Notes: generated by a model not told the origin, from the letters alone. A DNA stretch of 64,000 nucleotides from Chloroflexota bacterium (GCA_029782365.1 JAKOUW010000017.1:1-64000); one strand, 5' to 3'. Positions 9,943 to 19,314 are shown, counted from the first letter of the stretch. A program made the numbers and translations.

Positions 9943-11850
9943 TTATGGCTTTTTGGTGGGTGTGGCGCTGGGCGTCCCGCCAGGCTTCTGACTAGTTGGC
10001 GTGCGCGTGGGAGTGGGCGTGGCGCTGGGCGGAACGGTCTTGCTGGGAGTCATTGTGATGGAAGGACGGATCGTCGGCGTAGGCGAGAAAGTGGCCGAAG
10101 GCCGAGGGGTGGCGGTGGCGGTCGGCGTGGCAGTGGGCGGGTTGAGCACGGCCATGCGGTTGGCGGCGTACTCCAACCAGGCAGGCGGGACGACAGCTTT
10201 GGGCAGGGCTAACAGCGCCAGATAATCGGCCTGCGCCTGGCGAGGGTTGCCGCCTTCGTCGATGGCCCGCGCCCGGAAATAATAAACCGGGGCTTTTTGC
10301 GTGTCGGTCAGCGCCAGGCGCTCGGTGGCCTGGAACTGCTGGATGGCGTCTATATAGCGTTTGGCGCTGTAGAGCGCCTCACCCAGGCCCAGGTTGACCT
10401 CAAAATTCCTGGCATCCAGCCGGTAGCCTTCGGCGAAGGCGTTGATGGCGTCCTGCGCCCTGCCCATTGCCACCAGGATTTGGCCGCGGTAAATATACAG
10501 GTCGATCGATTGACTGCCCTGGGCTTGCGCTTCATCCAGCGCCGCCAGGGCATTCTGCTGGTCGCCGTTCTTCCAACGCGCCTCACCCAACACCAGCCAA
10601 CCCAGCACCGACGCCTGGTTCTCGGGGTAAGCCATATACAGCTCGGCGGCGCGCTGGGCTTCCTCTGGCTGTTCGAGCTTCAGGTAGCACTGCGCCAGCG
10701 CCAGGTACGCCGGCAGGAGGGTGATATCACGCTGATTGGCCTGCTGGGCGGCCTGCAAAGCCTGGGCGGGCAGACCCTGCGCCAGGTAGAGCTGGGCGCG
10801 CAGCAGCGGCGGCCAGGGGCTGCCAGGGGTGAGCTGTTCCAACGCCTGGATATCCTGTTCGGCGGCGGCCAGTTGGTCCTGCCGGATGGCATAAGCCGCC
10901 CGCTCACGGTAAGCCTGGGCGAAGTTGGGATCCAGGCTGATGGCTTTATCGAGGTCTTTCTGCACGCCAGCATCCGGCTGCCTGGCCAGGGTGGCCAGCG
11001 CCCGACCCAGATAGGGTGGAGCGAAACGATTATCGATAGCAATGCTTTCGTTATAGGCGTTGATGGCCTCGTCGTAAGCGCCGGTCAGGCGGAAGCCCTC
11101 GCCCACCAGGTATTTCAGATCGGGGGCAGTGGGGTTCTCACGGCTGGCCTGCTGGATGTTGGTCAGGTAGCGCGGCAAGTCGCCGGCCTCCAGGGCGCGC
11201 AGGGCGATGCGGTAGGCTTCGGTGATGGCGTGCGGTGTGTTGACGTACAGCGGCGTGGGAGTGTAGGTTTGCTGGAGCAGAGCAGACAGCGGAGTAGCGC
11301 CTTTGATCACCGGTGTGGCGGTGCGAATCTTGGGTGTGGCGGTCGCCGTGGGGGTTGAGGTGGCGGTTTCGCTCGGGTGCAGGGTGAGGGTGATGAACAC
11401 CACCGGCGTCTCCGGGCGGCGCGTCTCCCACACCAGCCCGCCGATCACGGCGATCAGCACCAGCGCCATGGCGGCTAACAATCCCAGGCGCAGAAGCGGG
11501 TTGGCCCACAGGCGGCCCAGGAAAGTCTTGGGCGCCGCCTCAACCTGCACATCTGTGAGCGTCCAGCGCCGGCGCACCAGGGGCTTCACGGGCGGCTCTT
11601 CGCCAGGCGGCAGGCCGCGCGCCAGCGCCAGGCCGCGTTTTGCCAGCTCGTTGGCCGGGTCCAGCTTGAGCACGTTTTCCAGGCAGAAAATGCGCTCCTG
11701 CCTGCTCTCCACGGCGGCGCTCATCCACAGCCAGATGTTGGGATCGGTCTGGTCAGAGCGCAAAAGGTTGGTCAGCAGTTCGCGGGCGGCAGGCCGGTCG
11801 CCCTTCTGCAGTTCTTCTTGCACTTGTCGCAAGATTTTTTCATTCGCCAT
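9943..11850 (-). CDS. Membrane TPR protein with Thr-Pro linkers
   Basis: The protein has 635 residues from ATG 11850 (MANEKILRQVQEEL). A longer reading to 11904 adds an unlikely leader. Residues about 1-65 hold a cytoplasmic TPR-like segment (WLWMSAAVES...CLENVLKLDP). A membrane helix lies at about 115-140 and a Thr-rich linker follows. Next comes a long run of TPRs outside the membrane, and a Ser/Thr/Pro-rich tail ends in TPTKKP. A role as wall-spanning scaffold is inferred. The gene diverges from the LysM lipoprotein, 68 bases away. Confidence 0.85.
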   Translation of the reverse strand: MANEKILRQVQEELQKGDRPAARELLTNLLRSDQTDPNIWLWMSAAVESRQERIFCLENVLKLDPANELAKRGLALARGLPPGEEPPVKPLVRRRWTLTDVQVEAAPKTFLGRLWANPLLRLGLLAAMALVLIAVIGGLVWETRRPETPVVFITLTLHPSETATSTPTATATPKIRTATPVIKGATPLSALLQQTYTPTPLYVNTPHAITEAYRIALRALEAGDLPRYLTNIQQASRENPTAPDLKYLVGEGFRLTGAYDEAINAYNESIAIDNRFAPPYLGRALATLARQPDAGVQKDLDKAISLDPNFAQAYRERAAYAIRQDQLAAAEQDIQALEQLTPGSPWPPLLRAQLYLAQGLPAQALQAAQQANQRDITLLPAYLALAQCYLKLEQPEEAQRAAELYMAYPENQASVLGWLVLGEARWKNGDQQNALAALDEAQAQGSQSIDLYIYRGQILVAMGRAQDAINAFAEGYRLDARNFEVNLGLGEALYSAKRYIDAIQQFQATERLALTDTQKAPVYYFRARAIDEGGNPRQAQADYLALLALPKAVVPPAWLEYAANRMAVLNPPTATPTATATPRPSATFSPTPTIRPSITMTPSKTVPPSATPTPTRTPTSQKPGGTPSATPTKKP

Positions 11851-11906
11851 ACAGAGGAATATAGCATAAGGGCGGGGAAGTGGCAAGTAGGCCGTGATGA
11901 GCAAGG

Positions 11907-11912
11907 TATAAT
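11907..11912 (+). promoter_or_regulatory. -10 box placed for a leaderless transcript
   Basis: TATAAT lies exactly 6 bases before the GTG start of the LysM lipoprotein. Transcription from it would begin at or within a base of the start codon. Confidence 0.5.
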
Positions 11913-11918
11913 CGGAGC

Positions 11919-12896
11919 GTGAAGCAAACCCTGCTGATGCTCGTCCTGCTGGTGAGCGCCTGCACCCAGGCCACGCTGACCCCAGCCCCCAGCCCGACCG
12001 CCAGCCCAGAAGTCACGCTGGCGCTGTACGTCCGAGCAACCCCGACGCCAACCTCGCCAGCGGTGCAGCCGACGGCCACGCCCACCCTGCCGCCTCTGCC
12101 CAGTCCCACGCCATTTCTGTATAAAGTGAAAGCGGACGATACGCTGTTGATCATCGCTTACCGCTTCGGCGTCAGCCTGCAGGCTCTGAAAGATGCCAAC
12201 CCCAAGGTTAACCCCAACCTGATGAGCGTGGGGCAAGAGCTGGTCATCCCGCTCAACCTGGCCGGCGCGGCGGTGGGAACAGCGTCGGCAACGCCAGGCG
12301 CGCCCGAACTGGCGGTTGCACCGCCAGTTTGCTATACGGCGCAAAGCGGCGGCGCCTGGTGCCTGGCCAGAGTGGAAAACCGCTCAGAATCGATGTACAC
12401 CAATATCATGGTTGAAATCATCCCGCAGGGCTCGTCTGCTGCGCAGGCCGCCGCACCAGCAGTGCAGGCCGCGCCCCTGCTGGAGCGCCTGCCGCCCGGC
12501 CTGGCAGTGCCGGTGGAGGTGTATTTCCCTGGCGAAGTCAGCCAGGCGGCCGCCCGCCTGCTGAGCGCCCAGGTTGGCGGGCAGGATGATCCGCGCTATT
12601 ACCCGGTGCAGACAGCCGCCAGCCAGGTGGAGATCGCCGCCGACGGCCTATCGGCGCACTTGCAAGGCCAGGTAAGTATCAGCGGGCCAGCGGGCAGGCT
12701 GTGGCTGGTGGCAGCGGCGTATGCCCAAGACAGCAAACCGGCCGGCTTGCGGCGCTGGGAAATCGCTAATCCGTGTCCAGCGGCCGCAGGCGCAGGCGGC
12801 ACGACCTCTCTTTGCCTGGCGGCGTATGACTTCAGCGTGTACAGCCTGGGAGCGGCGATCAGCCGGGTGGAAGTGTTCGCCGAGGCCGCGCGCTGA
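11919..12896 (+). CDS. LysM-domain lipoprotein
   Basis: The 325-residue protein starts at GTG. It has a short lipoprotein signal with lipobox LVSAC, so the mature N-terminus is the Cys at about residue 15. A Thr/Pro-rich spacer precedes one LysM domain at residues about 67-112 (YKVKADDTLLIIAYRFGVSLQALKDANP...VGQELVIP), which binds peptidoglycan or related glycans. The remaining 200 residues are beta-rich, have no recognised family and include VCYTAQSGGAWCLARVEN. No clear ribosome site is present. TATAAT sits 6 bases before the start, suggesting a leaderless mRNA. Confidence 0.85.
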   Translation: MKQTLLMLVLLVSACTQATLTPAPSPTASPEVTLALYVRATPTPTSPAVQPTATPTLPPLPSPTPFLYKVKADDTLLIIAYRFGVSLQALKDANPKVNPNLMSVGQELVIPLNLAGAAVGTASATPGAPELAVAPPVCYTAQSGGAWCLARVENRSESMYTNIMVEIIPQGSSAAQAAAPAVQAAPLLERLPPGLAVPVEVYFPGEVSQAAARLLSAQVGGQDDPRYYPVQTAASQVEIAADGLSAHLQGQVSISGPAGRLWLVAAAYAQDSKPAGLRRWEIANPCPAAAGAGGTTSLCLAAYDFSVYSLGAAISRVEVFAEAAR

Positions 12897-12981
12897 TGCG
12901 CAGGCAGGCGCCGCCTGGCCTGGCCGCACAGCGCAATGAATGCGCATCACCAAAATATCCACACCCGAAACGGAGCGCACA

Positions 12982-13323
12982 ATGGATGTCAAGATCCTCC
13001 CCTTGAACGGTTGTTTGCAGATCATCCTGGCGGTTTTCACCCTGGGCCTGGCCCCTCTGCTCACCTGGCTGAACGAGCGCGGCTGGCCAAAATCCCTGGA
13101 TGAGCAGGGACTGACCACGCGCGGCGGCAGGCGCATTGCCTGGAGCGATTTCACCAGGATCACAGAAGTGGTGACGCGCCTCAACAGCGGAGGCACCACG
13201 GTGCATTACGAGCTGAAGCACCCGCAGGGCAAGGTGGTGGTGGCGGTGTACCGCCTGCAAGATGGGCAACAGGTGTTCGATTACATCTGGCAGCGCCTGC
13301 CGGAGCGAGCCAAGAAACAATAG
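12982..13323 (+). CDS. Small membrane protein with PH-like region, unknown function
   Basis: The protein has 113 residues from ATG 12982 (MDVKILPLNGCL). An upstream ATG at 12940 would add 14 residues. One hydrophobic helix (LQIILAVFTLGLAPLLTWL, near residues 10-30) is followed by beta-rich sequence. That part contains LTTRGGRRIAWSDFTRI, reminiscent of bacterial PH-like domains next to membrane helices. No catalytic motif is seen. Confidence 0.65.
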   Translation: MDVKILPLNGCLQIILAVFTLGLAPLLTWLNERGWPKSLDEQGLTTRGGRRIAWSDFTRITEVVTRLNSGGTTVHYELKHPQGKVVVAVYRLQDGQQVFDYIWQRLPERAKKQ

Positions 13324-13464
13324 ATTTGGGCGTTAGAGAATCCACCTTACAGTATCGTAAGTTATAAAAAATTCGTCAATCCAGATATATAATATTAATA
13401 TTAGCTTAATTGTAGCATTCATGGCGGCAGTTTATTTATAGGTTTATGGAGGCTTAGGAACAGC

Positions 13465-14148
13465 ATGCAGGCGAAAATCTTATTCATCGACGATGACGCA
13501 TTGATGTATGATGCGCTGCTGATGTATTTGAACATGCAAGGCTACGAAGTCGCCAGTGTCACCAATGGGCCGGAGGGATTGGCCGCCTTGGATGAGATGA
13601 AACCCGACCTGGTCTTGTTGGATGTGATCCTGCCAGGGATGAACGGTTGGGACGTGGGCCGCCAGATCCGCCGGCGCTCGAATGTCCCGCTGATCTTTGT
13701 CACTGCCAGGAACTCCGAGGCTGATATCCTGCAGGGCTTTCACGTGGGAGCGGATGACTATATTGTCAAGCCGTTTTCGTTTGCTGTGCTGAACGCCCGC
13801 ATCGCCGCTGTGCTGGCCCGCTGCCAGCGCCAATCGACTGCCGCAGCGGATCCAGGAGTGGAGAGCGAAGATCTGAGCATCAACTTCGAGCGCAAACACG
13901 TCGCCGTGGATGGGGCCAAGGTGGAGCTGACGCCGACCGAATACCGCTTGCTCGAAACGCTGGCCCGTCATGCCAACCGCACCATCCCCGTCTCGCAGCT
14001 TCTCTCAGAAGTTTGGGGCAGCTACTGTGAGAACGACGAGAAGCTGGTTAAACAGCACATCTGGTCCCTACGCAAGAAGATCGAGCCTAACCCGGATGCG
14101 CCGCGCCATCTGATCACCCGGCGCGGCTACGGCTACCGGCTGGAATGA
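13465..14148 (+). CDS. OmpR/PhoB-type response regulator
   Basis: The protein has 227 residues. The receiver domain (1-120) has the acidic pair DDD near residue 9, the phospho-acceptor Asp in LVLLDVILPGMNG (about residue 53), Thr in FVTAR, and Lys in DYIVKPF. A winged-helix effector domain follows (about 130-227: ELTPTEYRLLETLARH ... HIWSLRKKIEPNP ... RGYGYRLE). No histidine kinase gene is adjacent, so it is an orphan. It stands directly upstream of the cytochrome cluster in the same direction, which suggests control of that cluster. GGAGG and TAGGA precede the ATG. Confidence 0.92.
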   Translation: MQAKILFIDDDALMYDALLMYLNMQGYEVASVTNGPEGLAALDEMKPDLVLLDVILPGMNGWDVGRQIRRRSNVPLIFVTARNSEADILQGFHVGADDYIVKPFSFAVLNARIAAVLARCQRQSTAAADPGVESEDLSINFERKHVAVDGAKVELTPTEYRLLETLARHANRTIPVSQLLSEVWGSYCENDEKLVKQHIWSLRKKIEPNPDAPRHLITRRGYGYRLE

Positions 14149-14196
14149 TCTAAACAAGTAAATTTTTACGCAAGCGCGACTTTTTCTTTACCAGAA

Positions 14197-14217
14197 TTTT
14201 ACTTTTCTTTAGTAAAA
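14197..14217. promoter_or_regulatory. AT-rich inverted repeat upstream of the cytochrome cluster
   Basis: TTTTACT and AGTAAAA (14197-14203 and 14211-14217) are separated by 7 bases. They lie in a strongly AT-rich 197-base gap between the response regulator and the decaheme gene. It may be a binding site for the regulator or a weak transcript end for it. Confidence 0.35.
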
Positions 14218-14345
14218 ATAAGGGCAGCAGACTCCCCCTTTGCTAACCCATCCCCCAATCTGTAAATAGTATCGAACTCAGCCGAGTCGGCTGATTCACT
14301 TATCGTTTGATTTTAATTTTGTCTGGAAAGCAGCCCTCTGGACCC

Positions 14346-15902
14346 ATGGACAATTTAACACCCAATTTGCCATCCGACCACCAACGCCTGGACAAGAAAA
14401 ACGCTGTTACAAGCCAAGACTCGCCGCCAAAAAAAGGTCGGCGCTGGCTGCGCCTGACGATCGACTTAAATGACCGCGGCCAGCGGCGCAAGTTCTTCAT
14501 CAGCCTGGCTTTGCTGGCCGTGGTGCTGGCCGGCCTGTCCATCGGGGTAGCCAAGGGCTACGCCTACACGGAATCCTCCGAGTTTTGCGGCACCGTTTGC
14601 CACACGATGGGGCCGCAGTACACGCGCTACGGCATGTCACAGCACGCCAACGTGGAATGCGTGCAGTGCCACGTGGGTGAAGGGGCCGATTATTACATCC
14701 GCTCCAAGATTGCTGGCCTGCGCCAGGTGTTTGCACTGCTGACCAACACCTACAGCCGCCCGATCAAAAGCCCTGTGCACGAGATGCGCCCGGCGCGTGA
14801 AACCTGCCAGACATGCCACACCCCGGCCTCATTCAAAGACAATGTGATCAAGAATATCGTGCATTTTGCCAGCGACAAAGATAACACTCCGATTAAATCC
14901 ACGTTGATTTTGAAAATGGGAGGCTGGCAGAGAGATACCGGCATCAGCCTGGGCATTCACTGGCATGTCTCGAACCCGGTTTATTACCTGGCGGCCGATG
15001 AACAGCGCCAGGTGATGCTGTGGGTGGGCGTGCAGCAGCCTGACGGCAGCCTGAAAGAATATTACGCCCGCGATATCCTGATGAGCGGCAAGACCTCCCT
15101 GGTGGCGGAAGCGCGCCAAAAAGGTGAGATCCGTGAGATGGACTGCATCGACTGTCACAACCGCACCGCCCACGCTATCCCCGCGCCTGAAAAAATCGTT
15201 GACCAGGCATTGGCCAACGGCACGATCAGCCCAAAACTGCCGTATATCCGCGCTTCTGCACTCAAAGTGCTCAAGACGCAGTTCGTGAGCGCGGCTGAAG
15301 CCAGCCAGGCCATCGCTGGCCTTGCCGAAACCTACCGCCAGAACCTGCCGGATGTTTACCAGAGCCAGGGAAAAGAGCTGGCCAGCGCCATCCAATACTT
15401 GCAAGAAATGTACAGCTCCACCAATTTTCCGGAAATGAACCTGACCTGGCAAACCAACCCGGACAACGAAAATCATTCCTACTTCCTGGGATGCTTCCGC
15501 TGTCACGACGACAAGCATGTCAGCGTGGACCAAAGCGGTAATGAGACCTCCACGATCAGCGCCTCATGCAACCTGTGCCACACCGTGCCGATTGTGGGGC
15601 GCGGCCAGGAAACGCTGGTGGATCCGCCGGTGATCACCGGCGCAGCGCCGGCTTCGCACGATCAGTTCCGCTGGACTATCGCTCACCAGAGTATCAGCGA
15701 CGCCGAAAAGCAAGACTGCTACCAGTGCCACGGCCAGGGCTTCTGCAACAACGGCGTCTGCCACAACCTTTCTCACCCCCCGAACATGTTGTACACCCAC
15801 GCCGACGAGTTCAAGAAGCAAGGTAACCAGGTCTGCTATACCTGCCATCAAAACATCACTTGCAGCCGCTGTCACGCCGCCGGCATTATCAACAACCCAT
15901 GA
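14346..15902 (+). CDS. NapC/NirT-like decaheme cytochrome c
   Basis: The protein has 518 residues from ATG 14346; an upstream TTG reading is less likely. A single membrane helix (about 55-75) precedes the NapC/NirT core, which takes electrons from the quinol pool. Ten haem motifs are visible: CGTVCH (CX3CH), CVQCH, CQTCH, CIDCH, CFRCH, CNLCH, CYQCH, CNNGVCH (CX4CH), CYTCH and CSRCH. The first is in the form (SSEFCGTVCHTMGP) common in NapC relatives. NapC itself has four haems, so the C-terminal part is an added multihaem module. By analogy with the family it would pass electrons from menaquinol to extracytoplasmic carriers. It heads the cluster ending at 21990. Confidence 0.9.
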   Translation: MDNLTPNLPSDHQRLDKKNAVTSQDSPPKKGRRWLRLTIDLNDRGQRRKFFISLALLAVVLAGLSIGVAKGYAYTESSEFCGTVCHTMGPQYTRYGMSQHANVECVQCHVGEGADYYIRSKIAGLRQVFALLTNTYSRPIKSPVHEMRPARETCQTCHTPASFKDNVIKNIVHFASDKDNTPIKSTLILKMGGWQRDTGISLGIHWHVSNPVYYLAADEQRQVMLWVGVQQPDGSLKEYYARDILMSGKTSLVAEARQKGEIREMDCIDCHNRTAHAIPAPEKIVDQALANGTISPKLPYIRASALKVLKTQFVSAAEASQAIAGLAETYRQNLPDVYQSQGKELASAIQYLQEMYSSTNFPEMNLTWQTNPDNENHSYFLGCFRCHDDKHVSVDQSGNETSTISASCNLCHTVPIVGRGQETLVDPPVITGAAPASHDQFRWTIAHQSISDAEKQDCYQCHGQGFCNNGVCHNLSHPPNMLYTHADEFKKQGNQVCYTCHQNITCSRCHAAGIINNP

Positions 15903-15930
15903 CGCACGCCTTTGCAACGGAGTGAACGTA

Positions 15931-16911
15931 ATGAAGAAAAACCAGACGCCGCCTTCGACTGCCTCGGAGAATCAGGGGCTGATCAGGATGATCAAAATTA
16001 TGCTGGCCGCGCTCACCCTGGTGAGCCTGGCTTTTGGAGGGTACTACACCTGGGACCGGTATATTCACCTGGGCGATATGTCCCCGTCAGAGCTGGGCAT
16101 CAGCCACCAGCTCAGCCTGGTGGAGCAAAACCCGAACGACGCCTCCGCCCGACTGTCGCTGGCGCAGTCGTACATCGAAGGCGGCAATTACAGCGAAGCC
16201 ATTCGCCACGCTGAGAAGGTGCTGCAGGCTTTTCCAGGTCACCCGGGTGCGCTCATCCTGTTGGGCGTGGCGTATTCCAAGCAGGGCAATGCCAGCCAGG
16301 CCGTGTACTACCTGGAGCAGTTCGCCGCTGTCCGGAATAAATCAGACGACCCGAATATGGACAAGGTGCTCGAAGCCGGGTTGTATTACCTGGGCGACAA
16401 TTACCTGAAAACCAACCAGCCCGAAAAAGCGGTTGGCGTGCTGACCGAAGCGCTGGCGATCGACGAAACCGACGCCGATGCCATGCTTCTGTTGGGCAAC
16501 GCCTATGCCCAGACGGGAAAAAATGACGAAGCCCTGAAGTCGTACGAAAACACCGTGCGTTTCGTGCCCGATTACACCGAAGCATACAGCGGCATGGAGC
16601 ACGTTTACCAGGCGTTGAACAAGCCGGCTAACCAGCGCTATGCCCAGGGCATGCAGGCGTTTTCCCAACAAAATTATCCCCAAGCGCGCCAGCTTCTGGA
16701 GCTGAGCCAGCCGGAACTGAGTGAGTTTGCCCCGCTGTATTTGGGCCTGGGATTGACTTACGAAAAGCTGGGCGACCTGCAAGCGGCAATCAGCAGCGCG
16801 CAGCGCGCCCTGCAGTTGGACCCCAAGAATTTCGCCGCCAACAACTTGCTGAACCGTTTACAAACGACCAGCAGCCACCCTGCCGCTTCGACCAATGGGA
16901 GCACAAGATGA
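15931..16911 (+). CDS. Membrane-anchored TPR protein of the cytochrome cluster
   Basis: The protein has 326 residues from ATG 15931 (MKKNQTPPS), with GGAG 10 bases upstream; an ATG at 15922 is too close to that site. A membrane helix (about 20-42) is followed by roughly six TPRs outside the membrane (ARLSLAQSYIEGGNYSEAIRHAEKVLQAFPGHPGALILLG and similar). TPR proteins near cytochrome genes often serve assembly or haem-lyase-type chaperoning, but no haem-binding motif is present here. It starts 28 bases after the decaheme stop and overlaps the next gene by 4 bases (ATGA), so the two are translationally coupled. Confidence 0.88.
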   Translation: MKKNQTPPSTASENQGLIRMIKIMLAALTLVSLAFGGYYTWDRYIHLGDMSPSELGISHQLSLVEQNPNDASARLSLAQSYIEGGNYSEAIRHAEKVLQAFPGHPGALILLGVAYSKQGNASQAVYYLEQFAAVRNKSDDPNMDKVLEAGLYYLGDNYLKTNQPEKAVGVLTEALAIDETDADAMLLLGNAYAQTGKNDEALKSYENTVRFVPDYTEAYSGMEHVYQALNKPANQRYAQGMQAFSQQNYPQARQLLELSQPELSEFAPLYLGLGLTYEKLGDLQAAISSAQRALQLDPKNFAANNLLNRLQTTSSHPAASTNGSTR

Positions 16912-18089
16912 GCCAGACACAACCTGAATTCCAACCCAACCCATATGCCAGCCAGCGGCGCTTCCTGATCGGCACGCTGGTGGTTCTGGTGGGCGCTTTC
17001 GCTGTCGTCCTGACGATTTTCATCCGCTACCTGCTGCAACCCGCGCCGATCGCAGATATCGTTGTGCCGGATGCCGGGTTGAAAATCGAGCCGCATTACC
17101 TGTTTTCCATTTACGGCCTGGAACAGCCGGTAGGCGTGGCCGTTTCTCACCTGGCTGACCGCATTTATGTCAGTGAGTCGGGCGGCCAGCGCATGATCAA
17201 GGCTTTCGATGGCAGCGGCAAACCGCTCAGCGCCTTCACCATCCCGCATACCGCCGTTGGCGAACGCGCCCCGGTGTACCTGGCGGTGGACAAAAACGAC
17301 CACGTGTATGCCAGCGACCGCCAGCAGCATGCCTTGTACATCTTCGACCGCCAGGGGCAGTTCATCAACACCCTGCTCGGACCGCGCCTCAGCCTGACCC
17401 AGTTCGTCAGCCAGCAGAGCGAGAAGGTCAGCGGTCAGAATTACACGTACAACCTCTTCCAAAATGTGCTGTATTACACCAGCCAGGATGGCAAAGAGCA
17501 GTCTGCCAACTTACCGTTTGCCACCCAATGGTCGCCGTTGGGTGTGCGCATCGACAACCAACACAATTATTTGTTCGTCACCGATGTCAACAAAAATCGC
17601 AACTCCGTGTGCGTGATCGCCATGCCGGATGATCTCAGCGACCTTTCCACCAGCAAATTCAACCCGGGCACGGTAATCTTCGGTGACTCCGGCCAGGGCA
17701 ACGGCGAGTTCATGTTCCCCAATTCGGCCATGACCAATTCACACGGACAGGTTTTCGTCGCTGATGGCAACAATGGGCGCATCTCTGTGTGGGATCGCAC
17801 CGGCAAATTCATGTATTCTTTCGGCCGCGGCGCCGGGGAAGGGGCGCTTTCGCTGCCGCGCGGCATTTTTATCGATCAGCGCGATCGCCTGTTTGTGGTG
17901 GACGCGGTCGGCCAGGATGTGAAAGTGTTTAACGTCTCTGGAGCCGAGCCGGTCTTCCTGTACGCCTTTGGCGACTTTGGCACAGGAGACGGCCTGTTCA
18001 ATTATCCCAACGATATCGCAGTCGATTTCAACGGCCGCGTGTATATCGTGGATCGGGAAAACAACCGAATCGAAGTCTGGTCATTTTAG
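16908..18089 (+). CDS. Membrane-anchored NHL-repeat beta-propeller protein
   Basis: The protein has 393 residues. A membrane helix (about 20-44) leads to an NHL-type propeller of about six blades. Blades show the typical form, for example QPVGVAVSHLADRIYVSESGGQRMIKAF, SLPRGIFIDQRDRLFVVDAVGQDVKVF and NYPNDIAVDFNGRVYIVDRENNRIEVW. The last residues complete the propeller. No enzyme motif is seen, and docking of another protein is the likely role. The ATG overlaps the TPR stop (ATGA). Confidence 0.88.
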   Translation: MSQTQPEFQPNPYASQRRFLIGTLVVLVGAFAVVLTIFIRYLLQPAPIADIVVPDAGLKIEPHYLFSIYGLEQPVGVAVSHLADRIYVSESGGQRMIKAFDGSGKPLSAFTIPHTAVGERAPVYLAVDKNDHVYASDRQQHALYIFDRQGQFINTLLGPRLSLTQFVSQQSEKVSGQNYTYNLFQNVLYYTSQDGKEQSANLPFATQWSPLGVRIDNQHNYLFVTDVNKNRNSVCVIAMPDDLSDLSTSKFNPGTVIFGDSGQGNGEFMFPNSAMTNSHGQVFVADGNNGRISVWDRTGKFMYSFGRGAGEGALSLPRGIFIDQRDRLFVVDAVGQDVKVFNVSGAEPVFLYAFGDFGTGDGLFNYPNDIAVDFNGRVYIVDRENNRIEVWSF

Positions 18090-18136
18090 CAAAATGGAGG
18101 CGCCTGATTAAGATAGATGAACACCCACACCTCGCA

Positions 18137-18159
18137 TGCTCACCCGGCCTGAGTGAGCA
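18137..18159. other. Inverted repeat in the gap before the hexaheme gene
   Basis: TGCTCAC and GTGAGCA pair across a 9-base loop. No T-run follows, so it is not a clear terminator. It could process or stabilise the transcript between the NHL and hexaheme genes. Confidence 0.3.
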
Positions 18160-18273
18160 CAGCCAGCGAAGCGCTGTTTCTTTGCCACCCCGCCTCGCCC
18201 CGGCTGCACCCGCGTGCAGAGCATGCACCTAAGTACTGTCTGACCAAATAAAATTGAAAGGAGAATGACTGTG

Positions 18274-19221
18274 ATGAAAAAAATGCTGATTGCGCTGTTG
18301 ATCACTCTGGCGCTGGCGGCTGTCACAATCAAATTTACCCGGGCTGATAATGGACCGCACGGCGGAGCGAACACCCCCACCACCGACGCCTGCGCCGGCT
18401 GCCACCGCGCGCACACTGCCAAGGCGGCCAGGCTGCTGATGGTTTCCACCGCCAGCCTGTGCCAGACCTGTCACGGCGCTACCGGGACAGGCGCCGATAC
18501 GGATGTGTGGGACGGCGTTTACCTGAACCGTGACGCAGTCACAGAAAACCCGGCGGAAGGTGTGGCAAACCGCGGCCTGCTGGGCGGAGGTTTTGTGAAC
18601 GCTATCATGGACACCGGCCTGACCGGCGCGGCTGCCAGCGGCGCATCGACTTCAGCCCACACCTTCAACGGCACCGCTTCGATCCTATGGGGCAACGGCG
18701 CTGTCAACAGCGGAGCTGGCGCCAGCGCCGCCCTGGACTGCGGGAGCTGCCACAACCCACACGGCAACGCCGGCACAGGCGGAACACCCACCTACCGCAT
18801 CCTGCGGCCGGTGCCGCTCAGTTCTGGCGCAGCCACGGGCGTTGTCCTGGCTGACCAAACAGCCAAGACGTACACTGTCGCCAGCGCAACAGGCAATTAC
18901 TTCGGGCAGGCTTATGGCACGTTGGAAACTCCGCTTTCTCAATGGTGCGCCCAATGCCACACCCGCTACCTGGCGAACGCCGCGGCCAGCTCGACCTCTT
19001 CGGGCGATGCCATCTACACTTTCCGCCACCAGGCGGATGGCACGGGCGGCGTGACCTGCATGGACTGCCACGTGGCGCACGGCACCACCGCCAAGATGGG
19101 AACCAACTCGGGCGCAGTGGCCTGGCCCGATGGCACCACCGCACCCAACGGTAACAACCGCAGCTCGCTGCTGCGCATTGACAACCGGGGTGTGTGTTTG
19201 CAGTGCCATCCGACTCCTTGA
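18274..19221 (+). CDS. Secreted hexaheme cytochrome c (paired CXXCH type)
   Basis: The protein has 315 residues. ATG 18274 is chosen over 18265 because the AAGGAGA site is one base from the earlier ATG but well spaced from this one. A signal peptide (MKKMLIALLITLALAAVTIK) precedes six haem motifs: CAGCH, CQTCH, CGSCH, CAQCH, CMDCH and CLQCH. The first two form the doubled-CXXCH unit (CAGCHRAHT...LLMVSTASLCQTCH). Long Gly/Ala/Thr-rich stretches separate the haem sites. A soluble or wall-space electron carrier between the decaheme and octaheme proteins is inferred from position. Confidence 0.9.
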   Translation: MKKMLIALLITLALAAVTIKFTRADNGPHGGANTPTTDACAGCHRAHTAKAARLLMVSTASLCQTCHGATGTGADTDVWDGVYLNRDAVTENPAEGVANRGLLGGGFVNAIMDTGLTGAAASGASTSAHTFNGTASILWGNGAVNSGAGASAALDCGSCHNPHGNAGTGGTPTYRILRPVPLSSGAATGVVLADQTAKTYTVASATGNYFGQAYGTLETPLSQWCAQCHTRYLANAAASSTSSGDAIYTFRHQADGTGGVTCMDCHVAHGTTAKMGTNSGAVAWPDGTTAPNGNNRSSLLRIDNRGVCLQCHPTP

Positions 19222-19314
19222 TTGGTTTCAGGCTGGCGGCGCAGTCTTGCCCGCCAGCCTGAAATGCATTTTTGAAGTGTTCGAAGGCTGTTGACCGACG
19301 GTAAAAGCTGACAG

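Noticed and set aside
10297-11358. Plus-strand 353-codon open frame
   Set aside because: Antisense to the long TPR gene; no domain and no ribosome site.
14829-15533. Minus-strand 234-codon open frame
   Set aside because: Antisense to the decaheme gene; the plus frame has ten haem motifs and a membrane helix.
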